Below, in pieces: positions 32,854 to 41,695 of a DNA stretch of 64,000 bases. The DNA lies in contig JBBRYF010000002.1 of assembly GCA_038237925.1 (NCBI GenBank), positions 101,542 to 165,541 of the forward strand, read 5' to 3'. Under the pieces are notes generated by a model. The model saw nothing but the letters and a program-made list of their open reading frames with translations. It ran no database searches and was not told where the DNA came from. The position numbers were made by a program, and so were the translations under genes. Every line of letters starts with the position of its first letter. The first letter of the stretch is position 1. The DNA comes from AC-32 sp038237925. Its GTDB lineage: Bacteria > Actinomycetota > Thermoleophilia > Gaiellales > Gaiellaceae.

Positions 32854-35010
32854 CGCCGAGACAACCGCCGCCGTCGAGACGACCGTCGGCGGCTCGCCGA
32901 CGCCCTTCGCCCCGTACGGGGCGTCGGGCTCGGGATCTTCGATCAGCTCGGCGTCGACCGGCGGCATGTCGAGCGTGGTCGGGATCAGGTAGTCGGTGAA
33001 GCTCGCGTTCGTGATCAGCCCGTCGCGGGTCTGGATCTCCTCCATCAGCGCGAGCCCGAGGCCCTGGGCGGTGCCGCCCTCGATCTGGCCGTAGACCGCC
33101 TGTGGGTTGATCGCCTTGCCGATATCCTGCGCCGCGCCGATCCAGACGACGCGCGAGAGGCCGAGGTCGACGTCGACCTCCGCGACGACGCGCATGGCCG
33201 CACAGATGTAGGCGACGTGGACGCGGTCGCCCGTAACCTGACCGTTCTCCGGGTCGAGCGGGAACGTGCGGGAGTGGTGATACGTGCGCTCGAGGTCGAC
33301 CTCACCGCCGGTAGCGCGGAACTCTTCCAGCGCCTCCTGGCACGCGAGCCGCACTGCGCCCGCGGCCATCCAGGTCAGACGCGACGCCGACGCCGAGCCG
33401 GCCGAGTCGACGCCGTCGGTCGAGCCCGCCGCGAGCACCACGTTCTCGGTCTCGAGCTCGGTCCGCGCGACCTGGAGGATCACGTTCGTCACGCCCTGGC
33501 CGACCTCGGCCACCGCGCAGTGCACTTCGGCGGCGAGCTGCTCGTCGGCGCCGACCCATAGGTGCACGCGCGCCGAGCAGGCGTCGTCGAAGCCTTCCGA
33601 GTAGCAGATGTTCTTGAAACCGACCGCGAAACCGGCGCCGCGCTGCACGCCCTTGCCGCGCGTCGTGTTCCCCGCGCCGCCGGGAAGCCGGATCGGGTCG
33701 CGCGGGAGCTCTTCGGCCTCGGGAACCGGCAGCGCCGCCGCGCGGCGGATCACCTCTGCAACCGGCAGCGACCCGGTCACGCGCTGACCGGTCGGCAGCG
33801 TGTCGCCCGGCTCGAGCGCGTTCAGCAGCCGCAGCTCGACGGGGTCGATCTCGAGCGCGGCCGCGAGGTTGTCCATCTGCGCCTCGTGCGCGAAGCACCC
33901 CTGCACCGCGCCGAAGCCGCGCATCGCGCCGCACGGCGGGTTGTTCGAGTAGACGCAGGTCGACTCGATCAGCGCGTTCGCGACCTTGTAGGGCCCGCAG
34001 GCGAATGCGGCCGCATTCGAGCAGACGGCAGCCGAGCTCGAGGCGTACGCGCCGCCGTCGAGCAGAATCTTTGCGCGGACATTCACGAGGCGGCCGTCGC
34101 GGTTGGCACGGTGCTCCATCCAGATCTTGGCCGGGTGCCGATGGACGTGGCCGACGAAGGACTCCTCGCGCGTGTAGACGATCTTTACCGGGCGCTCGGT
34201 GTGGAGCGCGAGCAGCGCGCCGTGGATCTGCATCGAGAGGTCCTCGCGCCCGCCGAACGCGCCGCCGACGCCGGCGAGATGGATCCGCACCTGCTCCTTC
34301 TCCAGGCCAAGGCAGGGCGCGACCTGGTCGCGGTCGACGTGCAGCCACTGCGTCGCGACGTAGACGTCGACGCCGCCCTCGCCGTCGGGCACCGCGAGCC
34401 CCGACTCCGGGCCGAGGAACGCCTGGTCCTGGATGCCGACCTCGTAGACGCCCTCGACCGAGACCTCACCGGCCGCATCCGGGTCGCCGTGGCGGATCAC
34501 CATCGTCCGCAGCACGTTCGGCCGCGAGTCATCGCGGAAGCCGTGGCCGGCTGTGGGGTTCCCGTCGTGGATCGGCGGCTGCTCGGTCGCACGCTCCATG
34601 TCGACGACGGGCTCGAGCGGCTCGTACTCGACGCGCACCCGCTCGGCGGCGCGCCGCGCCTGCTCCGGATGCTCGGCCGCGACGAGCGCGACCGGCTCGC
34701 CGAAGTAGCGCACGCGGTCGATCGCCAGCACGGGCTGATCGGCGAACTCGAGGCCGTAGGTCTTCGCGCCCGGCACGTCGGCGTGCGTGAGCACAGCGTG
34801 GACTCCGGCCATCGCGAGCGCCTCGGAGATGTCGATCTCGACGATCCGCGCGTGCGCGTGCGGGCTGCGGACGGTGTGGCCCCAGAGCATCCCGGCCGCG
34901 ATCAGGTCGCTCGAGTACGCGAACTTGCCGGTGACCTTCGGGATCGCGTCGGCGCGCTTGACGACCTCGCCGACGCGGCCGAGCTCGAGCTTGCGGGCGG
35001 TCGTGCTCAC
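32785..35010 (-). CDS. xdhA: Xanthine dehydrogenase molybdopterin-binding subunit
   Basis: A 741-aa large subunit of the xanthine oxidase family, which oxidises hypoxanthine and xanthine to urate. Family features: RADAIPKVTGKFAYSSDL start, GVGGAFGGRED (molybdopterin contact), CGAMRGFGAVQG, and GAKGVGEPP with the catalytic Glu near the C-terminus. GTG 35010 overlaps the iron-sulfur subunit gene as GTGA. The purine genes next door support xanthine as substrate over CO, aldehyde or nicotinate. Confidence 0.9.
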   Translation of the reverse strand: MSTTARKLELGRVGEVVKRADAIPKVTGKFAYSSDLIAAGMLWGHTVRSPHAHARIVEIDISEALAMAGVHAVLTHADVPGAKTYGLEFADQPVLAIDRVRYFGEPVALVAAEHPEQARRAAERVRVEYEPLEPVVDMERATEQPPIHDGNPTAGHGFRDDSRPNVLRTMVIRHGDPDAAGEVSVEGVYEVGIQDQAFLGPESGLAVPDGEGGVDVYVATQWLHVDRDQVAPCLGLEKEQVRIHLAGVGGAFGGREDLSMQIHGALLALHTERPVKIVYTREESFVGHVHRHPAKIWMEHRANRDGRLVNVRAKILLDGGAYASSSAAVCSNAAAFACGPYKVANALIESTCVYSNNPPCGAMRGFGAVQGCFAHEAQMDNLAAALEIDPVELRLLNALEPGDTLPTGQRVTGSLPVAEVIRRAAALPVPEAEELPRDPIRLPGGAGNTTRGKGVQRGAGFAVGFKNICYSEGFDDACSARVHLWVGADEQLAAEVHCAVAEVGQGVTNVILQVARTELETENVVLAAGSTDGVDSAGSASASRLTWMAAGAVRLACQEALEEFRATGGEVDLERTYHHSRTFPLDPENGQVTGDRVHVAYICAAMRVVAEVDVDLGLSRVVWIGAAQDIGKAINPQAVYGQIEGGTAQGLGLALMEEIQTRDGLITNASFTDYLIPTTLDMPPVDAELIEDPEPDAPYGAKGVGEPPTVVSTAAVVSALRAASGRELSRVPVRPDDLAGL

Positions 35011-35462
35011 CGCTCGGCCGCCAGCCTGACCGCGTCGAAGATCTTCGCGTAGCCCGTGCAGCGGCAGAGGTTGCCCGAGAGCGCCTCGCGGATCTCGTCG
35101 TCGTTCGGTGCCGGGTTGCGCTCCAGCAGGTCGGCGGTCGCGACGATCAGCCCGGGCGTGCAGAAGCCGCACTGGACTGCGCCGGTCTCGGCGAACGCCT
35201 CCTGCACCGGGTGCAGCTGCCCGTCCTGCGCGAGGCCCTCGACGGTGACGACCTCGTGCCCGTCGGCTTGCGCGGCCAGCACGAGGCACGCGCACACGAG
35301 CGTGCCGTCGAGGAGCACCGAGCACGAGCCGCACTCGCCCTGCTCGCACGCGTTCTTCGAGCCCGGCAGGCCGAGCCGCTCGCGCAGCGCGAACAGGAGG
35401 CTCTCGCCCTCCCAAACCTCGGTCTCCTTGCGCTCGCCGTTGACGGTCAGCCCGATCCTCAT
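35007..35462 (-). CDS. xdhC: Xanthine dehydrogenase iron-sulfur subunit
   Basis: A 151-aa subunit with two [2Fe-2S] clusters: the plant-ferredoxin type CEQGECGSCSVLLDG with a fourth Cys, and the helical type CGFCTPG...CRCTGY. Transfers electrons from molybdenum to FAD. ATG 35462 overlaps the FAD subunit stop as ATGA. Confidence 0.95.
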   Translation of the reverse strand: MRIGLTVNGERKETEVWEGESLLFALRERLGLPGSKNACEQGECGSCSVLLDGTLVCACLVLAAQADGHEVVTVEGLAQDGQLHPVQEAFAETGAVQCGFCTPGLIVATADLLERNPAPNDDEIREALSGNLCRCTGYAKIFDAVRLAAER

Positions 35463-36238
35463 GCCAGGCACCTCTCGAGCGCGCGCTCGGTGAGGATGCG
35501 CAGCGCGTGGCGGCGGTAGCGCGCGGTGCCGCGCACGTCGTCAATCGGGCTCGCGGCTGCGGCAACGCGCTCCGGCAGCTCGTCCCGTTCCTCGAGCGGC
35601 GCGGTGACGAGGCCCGAGACCGGCCCGGCCGAGCCGAACGAGGCGCGCACCTCGTCCTCGTCGACGACGAGCGCGAGCGAAACGACCGCGATCACCATCG
35701 CGTTGCGCGGCCCGACCTTCATGAACGTCTGCCTCGGCCCCGGCGCGGTCAGGCGCACCGCGACGATCAGCTCGTCCGGCTCCAGCGTGTTGCGCTTCGG
35801 CCCGACGAGGAACTCTCTCAGCGGAACCGACCGCGAGCCGCGCGACGACGCGAGCTCGACGTCCGCGCGGTAGACGAGCAGCGGCGGCAGCGCGTCGCCG
35901 GCCGGCGAGGCGGTCCCGAGGTTGCCGCCGATCGTGCCGCGGTTGCGGATCTGCGGGCCGCCGACGGTGCGCGAGGCCTCCGCCAGCGCGCGCAGCGGCT
36001 CGGCGAGTCCCATCGCCTCGGTGTAGGTGAGGCCCGACCCGAGCCGCAGCGAGCCGTTCTCGCGCGACCAGCCCCGCAGCTCCGGCACCTCGTTCAGGTT
36101 CAGCAATGCGGACGGGCGGGCGCGGTCGAAGTTGAGGTCGACCATCACGTCGGTCCCGCCCTGGATGGGCACCGCGTCCGGCCCTTCGGCCTTCAGGCGC
36201 AGAGCCTCGTCGAGCGTGCGAGGGGTGAGCACTTCCAT
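35459..36238 (-). CDS. xdhB: Xanthine dehydrogenase FAD-binding subunit
   Basis: A 259-aa subunit with the FAD motifs AVPIQGGTDVMVDLN (residues about 22-36) and IRNRGTIGGNLGTASPAGD. First gene of the three-gene xdh operon; divergent from ade across 37 bp, so both operons are likely co-regulated. Confidence 0.94.
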   Translation of the reverse strand: MEVLTPRTLDEALRLKAEGPDAVPIQGGTDVMVDLNFDRARPSALLNLNEVPELRGWSRENGSLRLGSGLTYTEAMGLAEPLRALAEASRTVGGPQIRNRGTIGGNLGTASPAGDALPPLLVYRADVELASSRGSRSVPLREFLVGPKRNTLEPDELIVAVRLTAPGPRQTFMKVGPRNAMVIAVVSLALVVDEDEVRASFGSAGPVSGLVTAPLEERDELPERVAAAASPIDDVRGTARYRRHALRILTERALERCLA

Positions 36239-36275
36239 GACGGCAAATCTACTTCGACGCGGATAGGGTCGCCCC

Positions 36276-37967
36276 ATGCCCGACCTCGCCCGACGGCTCG
36301 CGGTGGCGCGCGGAGACGAGCTCGCCGAGCTGGTCGTGCGCGGCGGCCGCGTCTTCTCCGTCTTCACGCGCGAGTGGCTCGAGACCGACATCGCGATCGT
36401 CGACGGCCACGTCGCCGGGCTCGGCGTCTACGAGGGCGCGGAGGAGCTCGACGCCTCGGGCCGCTTCGTCGTGCCCGGCTTCGTCGACGCACACATGCAC
36501 CTCGAGTCCTCGAAGCTGCTCGTCGACGAGTTCGCGCGCCTCGTGCTCCCGCTCGGGACGACAACGGTGGTCGTCGACCCGCACGAGATCGCGAACGTGC
36601 TCGGCACCGACGGTGTGCACTGGCTGCTCGACGTCTGCGGCGTGCTGCCGCTCGACGTCTACTTCATGGCCTCGTCGTGCGTGCCCGCATCCGTGTTCGA
36701 GTCGCCGCGACGGCCACTGTCGCCGGGTGACCTCGAGGGCCTGCTGCGCCGCCGCCGCGTGATCGGCCTCGCCGAGATGATGAACTTCCCCGGCGTCGTC
36801 TCCGGCGACGAGCACGAGCTGGCGAAGCTGCGGCTCCCGGGCGCCGAGCACGTCGACGGTCACGCGCCGGGCCTCGTCGGCAAGCCGCTCAACGCGTACG
36901 CCGCGGCCGGGATCTACTCCGACCACGAGGCGGCCACGCTCGAGGAAGGACGCGAGCGGCTGCGCGCCGGCATCTGGCTGCTGATCCGCGAGGCGTCCGC
37001 GGCGCGCAACCTGCACGCGCTGCTGCCGCTCGTGCGCGAGTACGGGCCGGCCCGCATCGCGTTCTGCACCGACGACCGCGAGCCCGAGCACGTCGCCGAG
37101 GACGGACACATCAACTCGATGGTGCGCGACGCCGTCGCGGCGGGGATCGCTCCCGAGGACGCGCTGGTGCTGGCGACGCTCAACCCGGCGACCTGGCATG
37201 GGCTCGGCCACCTCGGCGCGATCGCGCCGGGCTACCAGGCCGATCTGCTGGTGTTGCCCGACCTCGAGTCGTTCGTGCCCGAGACGGTGCTCAAGCGCGG
37301 GAAGCCGATCGGCGAGATCGACCGGCCGGCCGTGCCCGACTGGGTCAAGCACACCGTGCGCGTGCGCCACGTCGCAGCGCGCGACTTCACCGTTCCGTGG
37401 GAGGGCGGCCGGGCGCGCGTGATCGGCGTAATCCCCGACCAGATCGCGACCGCGGCGCTCGTCGAGGAGCCGACGGTCGTCGACGGCCACGCGGTCGCCG
37501 ACGCGGAGCGCGATCTCGCCAAGATCGCGGTGGTCGAGCGCCACCTCGCCACCGGGAGGCAGGCGGTCGGCCTCGTGCGCGGGTTCGGTCTGCGCACCGG
37601 CGCGCTGGCCTCGACCTTCGCGCACGACGCGCACAACATCGTCGTCGTCGGGATGGACGACCAGGACATGGCCCGCGCGGTCGCGCGGTTGGCGGAGATC
37701 GGTGGCGGCGTGGTCGTGGTCGAGGACCGCGGTGTCCGCGCGGAGCTGCCGCTCCCGATCGCAGGGTTGATCTCCGAGGCACCGCTCGACGAGGTCGTCG
37801 CTGCGAGCCGCGGCTGCATCGAGGCGGCCGCGAAGCTCGGCTGCACGCTCTCGTCGCCCTTCCAGACGATGGCGTTCCTCGCGCTCTCGGTGATCCCGAG
37901 CCTGAAGATCACCGATCGCGGGCTCGTCGACGTCGACCGCTTCGAGGTCGTGCCGCTCAAGGCGTGA
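36276..37967 (+). CDS. ade: Adenine deaminase
   Basis: A 563-aa amidohydrolase-superfamily enzyme converting adenine to hypoxanthine. Metal ligands in VDAHMHLESSK, adenine deaminase segments GTTTVVVDPHEIANVLG, GLAEMMNFPGV and DGHAPGL, and the C-terminal DDQDMARAV...LPLPIAGLIS and SSPFQTMAFLAL of the family. ATG 36276. Start of the plus-strand purine operon, coupled by GTGA to the next deaminase. Confidence 0.95.
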   Translation: MPDLARRLAVARGDELAELVVRGGRVFSVFTREWLETDIAIVDGHVAGLGVYEGAEELDASGRFVVPGFVDAHMHLESSKLLVDEFARLVLPLGTTTVVVDPHEIANVLGTDGVHWLLDVCGVLPLDVYFMASSCVPASVFESPRRPLSPGDLEGLLRRRRVIGLAEMMNFPGVVSGDEHELAKLRLPGAEHVDGHAPGLVGKPLNAYAAAGIYSDHEAATLEEGRERLRAGIWLLIREASAARNLHALLPLVREYGPARIAFCTDDREPEHVAEDGHINSMVRDAVAAGIAPEDALVLATLNPATWHGLGHLGAIAPGYQADLLVLPDLESFVPETVLKRGKPIGEIDRPAVPDWVKHTVRVRHVAARDFTVPWEGGRARVIGVIPDQIATAALVEEPTVVDGHAVADAERDLAKIAVVERHLATGRQAVGLVRGFGLRTGALASTFAHDAHNIVVVGMDDQDMARAVARLAEIGGGVVVVEDRGVRAELPLPIAGLISEAPLDEVVAASRGCIEAAAKLGCTLSSPFQTMAFLALSVIPSLKITDRGLVDVDRFEVVPLKA

Positions 37968-39274
37968 AGCGACTCTTCGCCAACGCCCACGTCGTCGTCA
38001 TGGACGCGCCGGGCACCGAGCACGAGGACGGCTGGGTGCTAGTCGAGGACGGCGTGATCGCCGCGACCGGCGGCGGCGAGGAGCCGGAAGCCGAGGAGCG
38101 GGTCGACCTCGCCGGCGCCGTCGTCACGCCCGGCCTGATCAACACGCACCACCACCTGTATCAGACGCTCACGCGCGCGCGGGCGCAGGAGGCCGACCTG
38201 TTCGCGTGGCTGAGGGCGCTCTACCCGGTCTGGGCGCGCCTCGACGAGGAGGCGGAGCACGCGGCCGCGCGCACCGGGCTGGCGGAGCTTGCGCTCTCGG
38301 GCTGCACAACTGTGTTCGACCACCACTACGTCTTCCCGCCCGGTGGCGGCGACCTGATCGAGGCCGAGATGACCGCGGCGCGCGAGCTCGGCGTCCGGCT
38401 GATTCCGTCGCGCGGCTCGATGGACCTCGGCGAGTCGGACGGCGGTCTCCCGCCGGACTCGCTGGTCGAGCAGGCGGACGACGTCCTCGCCGAGACCGAG
38501 CGGCTCGCGGCGCGCTATCCCGAGCTCGTCGTTGCCCCATGCTCCCCGTTCTCAGTCACCGGCGAGCTGATGCGCGACTCGGCCGAGCTCGCACGCCGGC
38601 TCGGGTTGACCCTGCACACGCACCTCGCCGAGACCGTCGAGGAAGAGGCCTACTGCCGGGAGCTGTACGGCTGCCGGCCGGTCGAGTACCTCGAGCAGCT
38701 CGGCTGGCTCGACGGCGACGTCTGGTGCGCGCACTGCGTCCACCTCTCCGACACCGACATCGCTCGCTTCGGCGAGACCGGGACCGGCGTCGCACATTGC
38801 CCGACCTCGAACCTGCGGCTCGGAGCGGGGGTCGCGCCGGTGCGCGCGCTGCTCGACGCGAGCGTGCGCGTTGGCCTCGGCGTCGACGGCTCGGCCTCGA
38901 ACGAGCGCGGGGACCTCTTCCTGGAGGTGAAGCAGGCGCTGCTCGTTGCACGTGGCCGCGGCGGGCCGGAGGCGCTCTCCGCCCGCGAGGCGCTGCGGCT
39001 CGGCACGCGTGGTGGCGCAGCCGTGCTGAAGCGCGACGACCTCGGCTCGCTCGAGTCAGGGAAGAGCGCCGACCTGGCGATCTGGCGGACAGACGGCCTC
39101 GAGCTCGGCGGCGCGGGCGATCTCGTCGCAGGGCTCGTTTTCAGCGGGCCGCACCGCGTCGACCGGCTCGTGGTCGCGGGCGAGGACGTCGTCCGCGAGG
39201 GCCGGCTCGTCCGCGCGGACGAGCGCGAGATCGCGCAGGAGCACCGGCGCGTGGCGGAGAAGTTCTCCAGATGA
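37964..39274 (+). CDS. 8-oxoguanine deaminase-like amidohydrolase
   Basis: A 436-aa COG0402 enzyme. NTHHHLYQTLTRA, LFAWLRALYPVWARLD, LHTHLAET, HCPTSNLRLGAG and GLGVDGSASNERGD follow the 8-oxoguanine deaminase subgroup, which acts on 8-oxoguanine, isoguanine or guanine to give uric acid or xanthine. In this operon a guanine deaminase role would complete purine entry. GTG 37964 overlaps ade as GTGA. Confidence 0.85.
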   Translation: MKRLFANAHVVVMDAPGTEHEDGWVLVEDGVIAATGGGEEPEAEERVDLAGAVVTPGLINTHHHLYQTLTRARAQEADLFAWLRALYPVWARLDEEAEHAAARTGLAELALSGCTTVFDHHYVFPPGGGDLIEAEMTAARELGVRLIPSRGSMDLGESDGGLPPDSLVEQADDVLAETERLAARYPELVVAPCSPFSVTGELMRDSAELARRLGLTLHTHLAETVEEEAYCRELYGCRPVEYLEQLGWLDGDVWCAHCVHLSDTDIARFGETGTGVAHCPTSNLRLGAGVAPVRALLDASVRVGLGVDGSASNERGDLFLEVKQALLVARGRGGPEALSAREALRLGTRGGAAVLKRDDLGSLESGKSADLAIWRTDGLELGGAGDLVAGLVFSGPHRVDRLVVAGEDVVREGRLVRADEREIAQEHRRVAEKFSR

Positions 39275-39561
39275 ACGTCTCGCTCTCCACGCACGTCCTC
39301 GATACCGAACGCGGGCGCCCCGGGAGCGGCGTGCGCGTGGAGCTCCGGCGCGGCTCCGAGGTCGTGGCGAGCGCCGAGACCGACGGCGACGGTCGCGCGC
39401 AGCTCGCAGACGGGCTTGATCCCGGGCGCTACAGCCTCGCGTTCGAGCCACCCTCACCCTACTTCCGCCGCGTCGAGCTCGAGCTCGAGCTCGATGAAGG
39501 CCACCACCACGTCCCGCTGCTCGTCTCCTCGTTCGGATGCGTGACCTACCGCGGCAGCTGA
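39271..39561 (+). CDS. uraH: 5-hydroxyisourate hydrolase
   Basis: A 96-aa transthyretin-like enzyme, slightly short for the family. LSTHVLDTERGRPGSGV at the start and the C-terminal YRGS, both active-site signatures, are present. Converts 5-hydroxyisourate from urate oxidation to OHCU. ATGA overlap with the deaminase gene and 25-bp overlap with uraD. Confidence 0.95.
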   Translation: MNVSLSTHVLDTERGRPGSGVRVELRRGSEVVASAETDGDGRAQLADGLDPGRYSLAFEPPSPYFRRVELELELDEGHHHVPLLVSSFGCVTYRGS

Positions 39562-39974
39562 GCGCCGAGCAGCTCGCGGAGCTGTTCGAGGGCAGGACGC
39601 GCTTCGTCGAGCTGCTCGCGGAGCGCGAGGATCCGCTCGGCAGCGCGTCTGCGGTGATCGACGAGCTCGACGAGGCGGAGAAGCTCGAGGCGCTGAACGC
39701 CCACCCCGCGATCGGCGCGCGCACGCTCTCGCCGAGGTCGGCCGAGGAGCAGGGCGCGGATGCCGATCCGGTGATCGCGACCGAGCTCACCTACCTGAAC
39801 CAGGTCTACGAGGAGAAGTTCGGCTTCCGCTTCGTCGTCTTCGTGGCCGGCCGGCCGAAGGCGGAGATCCTCGAGGTTCTGCGCGGCCGGCTCGAGCGGA
39901 CGCGCGAGGAGGAGCTCGAGACCGGACTGTCCGAGCTGGTGGCGATCGCTCGCGATCGCTGGCAAGGAGGCTGA
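39537..39974 (+). CDS. uraD: OHCU decarboxylase
   Basis: A 145-aa helical enzyme that turns OHCU into S-allantoin. The signature ALNAHPAIGAR followed by SAEEQGAD and YEEKFGFRFVVFVAGR is clear. ATG 39537; the real start could be slightly later, since the first eight residues derive from the uraH overlap. TGATG junction with puuD. Confidence 0.93.
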   Translation: MRDLPRQLSAEQLAELFEGRTRFVELLAEREDPLGSASAVIDELDEAEKLEALNAHPAIGARTLSPRSAEEQGADADPVIATELTYLNQVYEEKFGFRFVVFVAGRPKAEILEVLRGRLERTREEELETGLSELVAIARDRWQGG

Positions 39975-41158
39975 TGGACCCCTACGCGAACGAGTGGCTC
40001 CAGTTCCTCGCGCGCTGGCTCCACGTCGTCGCGGGGATCGTCTGGATCGGGACGTCGTTCTACTTCGTCGCGCTCGACAACCACCTGCGCCCGCCTGCTT
40101 CGCGCGACGACGCAGAGCGTGGCGTCGGCGGTGAGACTTGGGAGATCCACGGCGGCGGCTTCTACCGGATCGAGAAGTACCAGGTCGCGCCCCTGCGGCT
40201 GCCGGACCTCCTGCACTGGTTCAAGTGGGAGGCGTACACGACGTGGCTCTCGGGCTTCGCGCTGCTCGTGGTCCTCTACTACTTCAACGCGGGCACGTAC
40301 CTCGTCCAGCCCGGCGGGCCGCTCGGCACCGGCTGGGCGATCACGGTCAGCGTCGCGTTGCTCGCAGTGGCGTGGGTCGTCTACGACGTGCTTTGCCGGG
40401 TCCTGCGCAACGACCTCGTGCTCGCGGCGGTCTTGCTCGGACTGACGACCCTCGCCGCCTGGGGAGCCGACGAGCTCTTCGCGCCGCGGGCCTCGTACCT
40501 CCAGGTCGGCGCGATGCTCGGCACGATCATGGTCGCGAACGTCTTCGTCGTGATCATCCCGGCGCACCGTGAGCTGATCCGCGCGAAGGACGCCTACCGC
40601 GACCCGGATCCCGCGCCCGCCCTGGAGGCCAAGCGCCGCTCGGTGCACAACAACTACCTGACGCTGCCCGTCGTCTTCGCGATGCTGAGCAACCATTTCC
40701 CGACGGCCTATGGGCACAGCTACGCGTGGCTCGTGCTCGTCGCGCTGATGGCGATCGGCGCCTGGATTCGCCACTTCTTCAATCTCCGTCACGCCGGGCG
40801 TAACGCGTGGTGGATCCCGCTCACGGCGGCCCTCGGGATCGCGGCGGTGGCGGTGGCCATTCGGCCAGCGGACAACTCGGGTGGCGCGGTCGCCGCGGGT
40901 GGCGTGTCGTTCTCGCGGGCCAGCGCGATCGTCCAGGAGCGGTGTGTGCCGTGCCATTCCGCGCACCCGACGAGGGTGGCGGCGGCACCGCTTGGCATCC
41001 AGCTCGACACCGGCGAGCAGATGCGCGCTCAGGCGTCGGCGATCCAGCGGGTCGCGGTCGAGTCGCAGGCGATGCCGCTCGGCAACGCGACCGGCATGAC
41101 CGCCGAGGAGCGCGGCGAGCTCGGCGCGTGGATCCGTTCCGGCGCCAGGATCAAGTAG
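39974..41158 (+). CDS. puuD: Membrane urate hydroxylase PuuD with cytochrome c domain
   Basis: A 394-aa protein: about eight transmembrane helices beginning FLARWLHVVAGIVWIGTSFY, with many conserved His, then an exported C-terminal cytochrome c domain with CVPCH (near residue 323). PuuD oxidises urate at the membrane and passes electrons to cytochrome c, replacing soluble uricase. Position directly behind uraH and uraD supports the call. Confidence 0.93.
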   Translation: MDPYANEWLQFLARWLHVVAGIVWIGTSFYFVALDNHLRPPASRDDAERGVGGETWEIHGGGFYRIEKYQVAPLRLPDLLHWFKWEAYTTWLSGFALLVVLYYFNAGTYLVQPGGPLGTGWAITVSVALLAVAWVVYDVLCRVLRNDLVLAAVLLGLTTLAAWGADELFAPRASYLQVGAMLGTIMVANVFVVIIPAHRELIRAKDAYRDPDPAPALEAKRRSVHNNYLTLPVVFAMLSNHFPTAYGHSYAWLVLVALMAIGAWIRHFFNLRHAGRNAWWIPLTAALGIAAVAVAIRPADNSGGAVAAGGVSFSRASAIVQERCVPCHSAHPTRVAAAPLGIQLDTGEQMRAQASAIQRVAVESQAMPLGNATGMTAEERGELGAWIRSGARIK

Positions 41159-41167
41159 GTTCGCCGG

Positions 41168-41575
41168 GTGCTGGAGATCGTGTCCGGTGAGTTCCGCTTC
41201 GCGGGTCGACTCGAGGAGGAGGCGGCGCCGGAGACGGTCGCCGCGTTCCGGAAGCTGCTGCCGCTCGAGAGCCGGATCATCCACGCGCGCTGGAGCGGCG
41301 AGTCGTGCTGGATCCCGTTCGGCGAGCTCGAGGTCGGCTTCGGGGCCGAGAACGCGACGTGCTACCCCGCGCCGGGGCAATTGCTGTTCTACCCGGGCGG
41401 CGTGAGCGAGACCGAGATCCTGTTCCCGTACGGCCCGACCGCGTTCGCGAGCAAGGCGGGGCTGCTGGCGGGCAACCACTTCGCGACCGTCGTCGAGGGA
41501 GTCGAGGCGCTAGGCGAGCTCGGTCGCAAGGTGCTGTGGGAAGGCGCCCAGCCGCTTCGGATCACCGAGGGCTAG
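41168..41575 (+). CDS. DUF3830 family protein
   Basis: A 135-aa cyclophilin-like fold protein: EFRFAGRLEEEAAPETVAAF, ARWSGESCWIPFGE, NATCYPAPGQLLFYPGG and NHFATVVEG. Function unknown, but it ends the purine operon here, suggesting a ligand-binding or cofactor role in urate or allantoin use. GTG 41168. Confidence 0.8.
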   Translation: MLEIVSGEFRFAGRLEEEAAPETVAAFRKLLPLESRIIHARWSGESCWIPFGELEVGFGAENATCYPAPGQLLFYPGGVSETEILFPYGPTAFASKAGLLAGNHFATVVEGVEALGELGRKVLWEGAQPLRITEG

Positions 41576-41594
41576 CCCTCGCGAGAACATCACG

Positions 41595-41612
41595 CCCCAC
41601 CCTTGGGTGGGG
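41595..41612. terminator. Stem-loop between convergent purine genes
   Basis: CCCCACCC/GGGTGGGG, 8 bp with a 2-nt centre, in the gap between the DUF3830 gene (+) and allC (-). It could serve both strands. No U-tract. Confidence 0.5.
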
Positions 41613-41695
41613 ATGAGAGGTTCCATCCGCCGCCCGCTGCGAGCGTACCGCTCGAACTGGCGCGTGTCTGTCACGCCTTCGCGCCGACTTCATGA

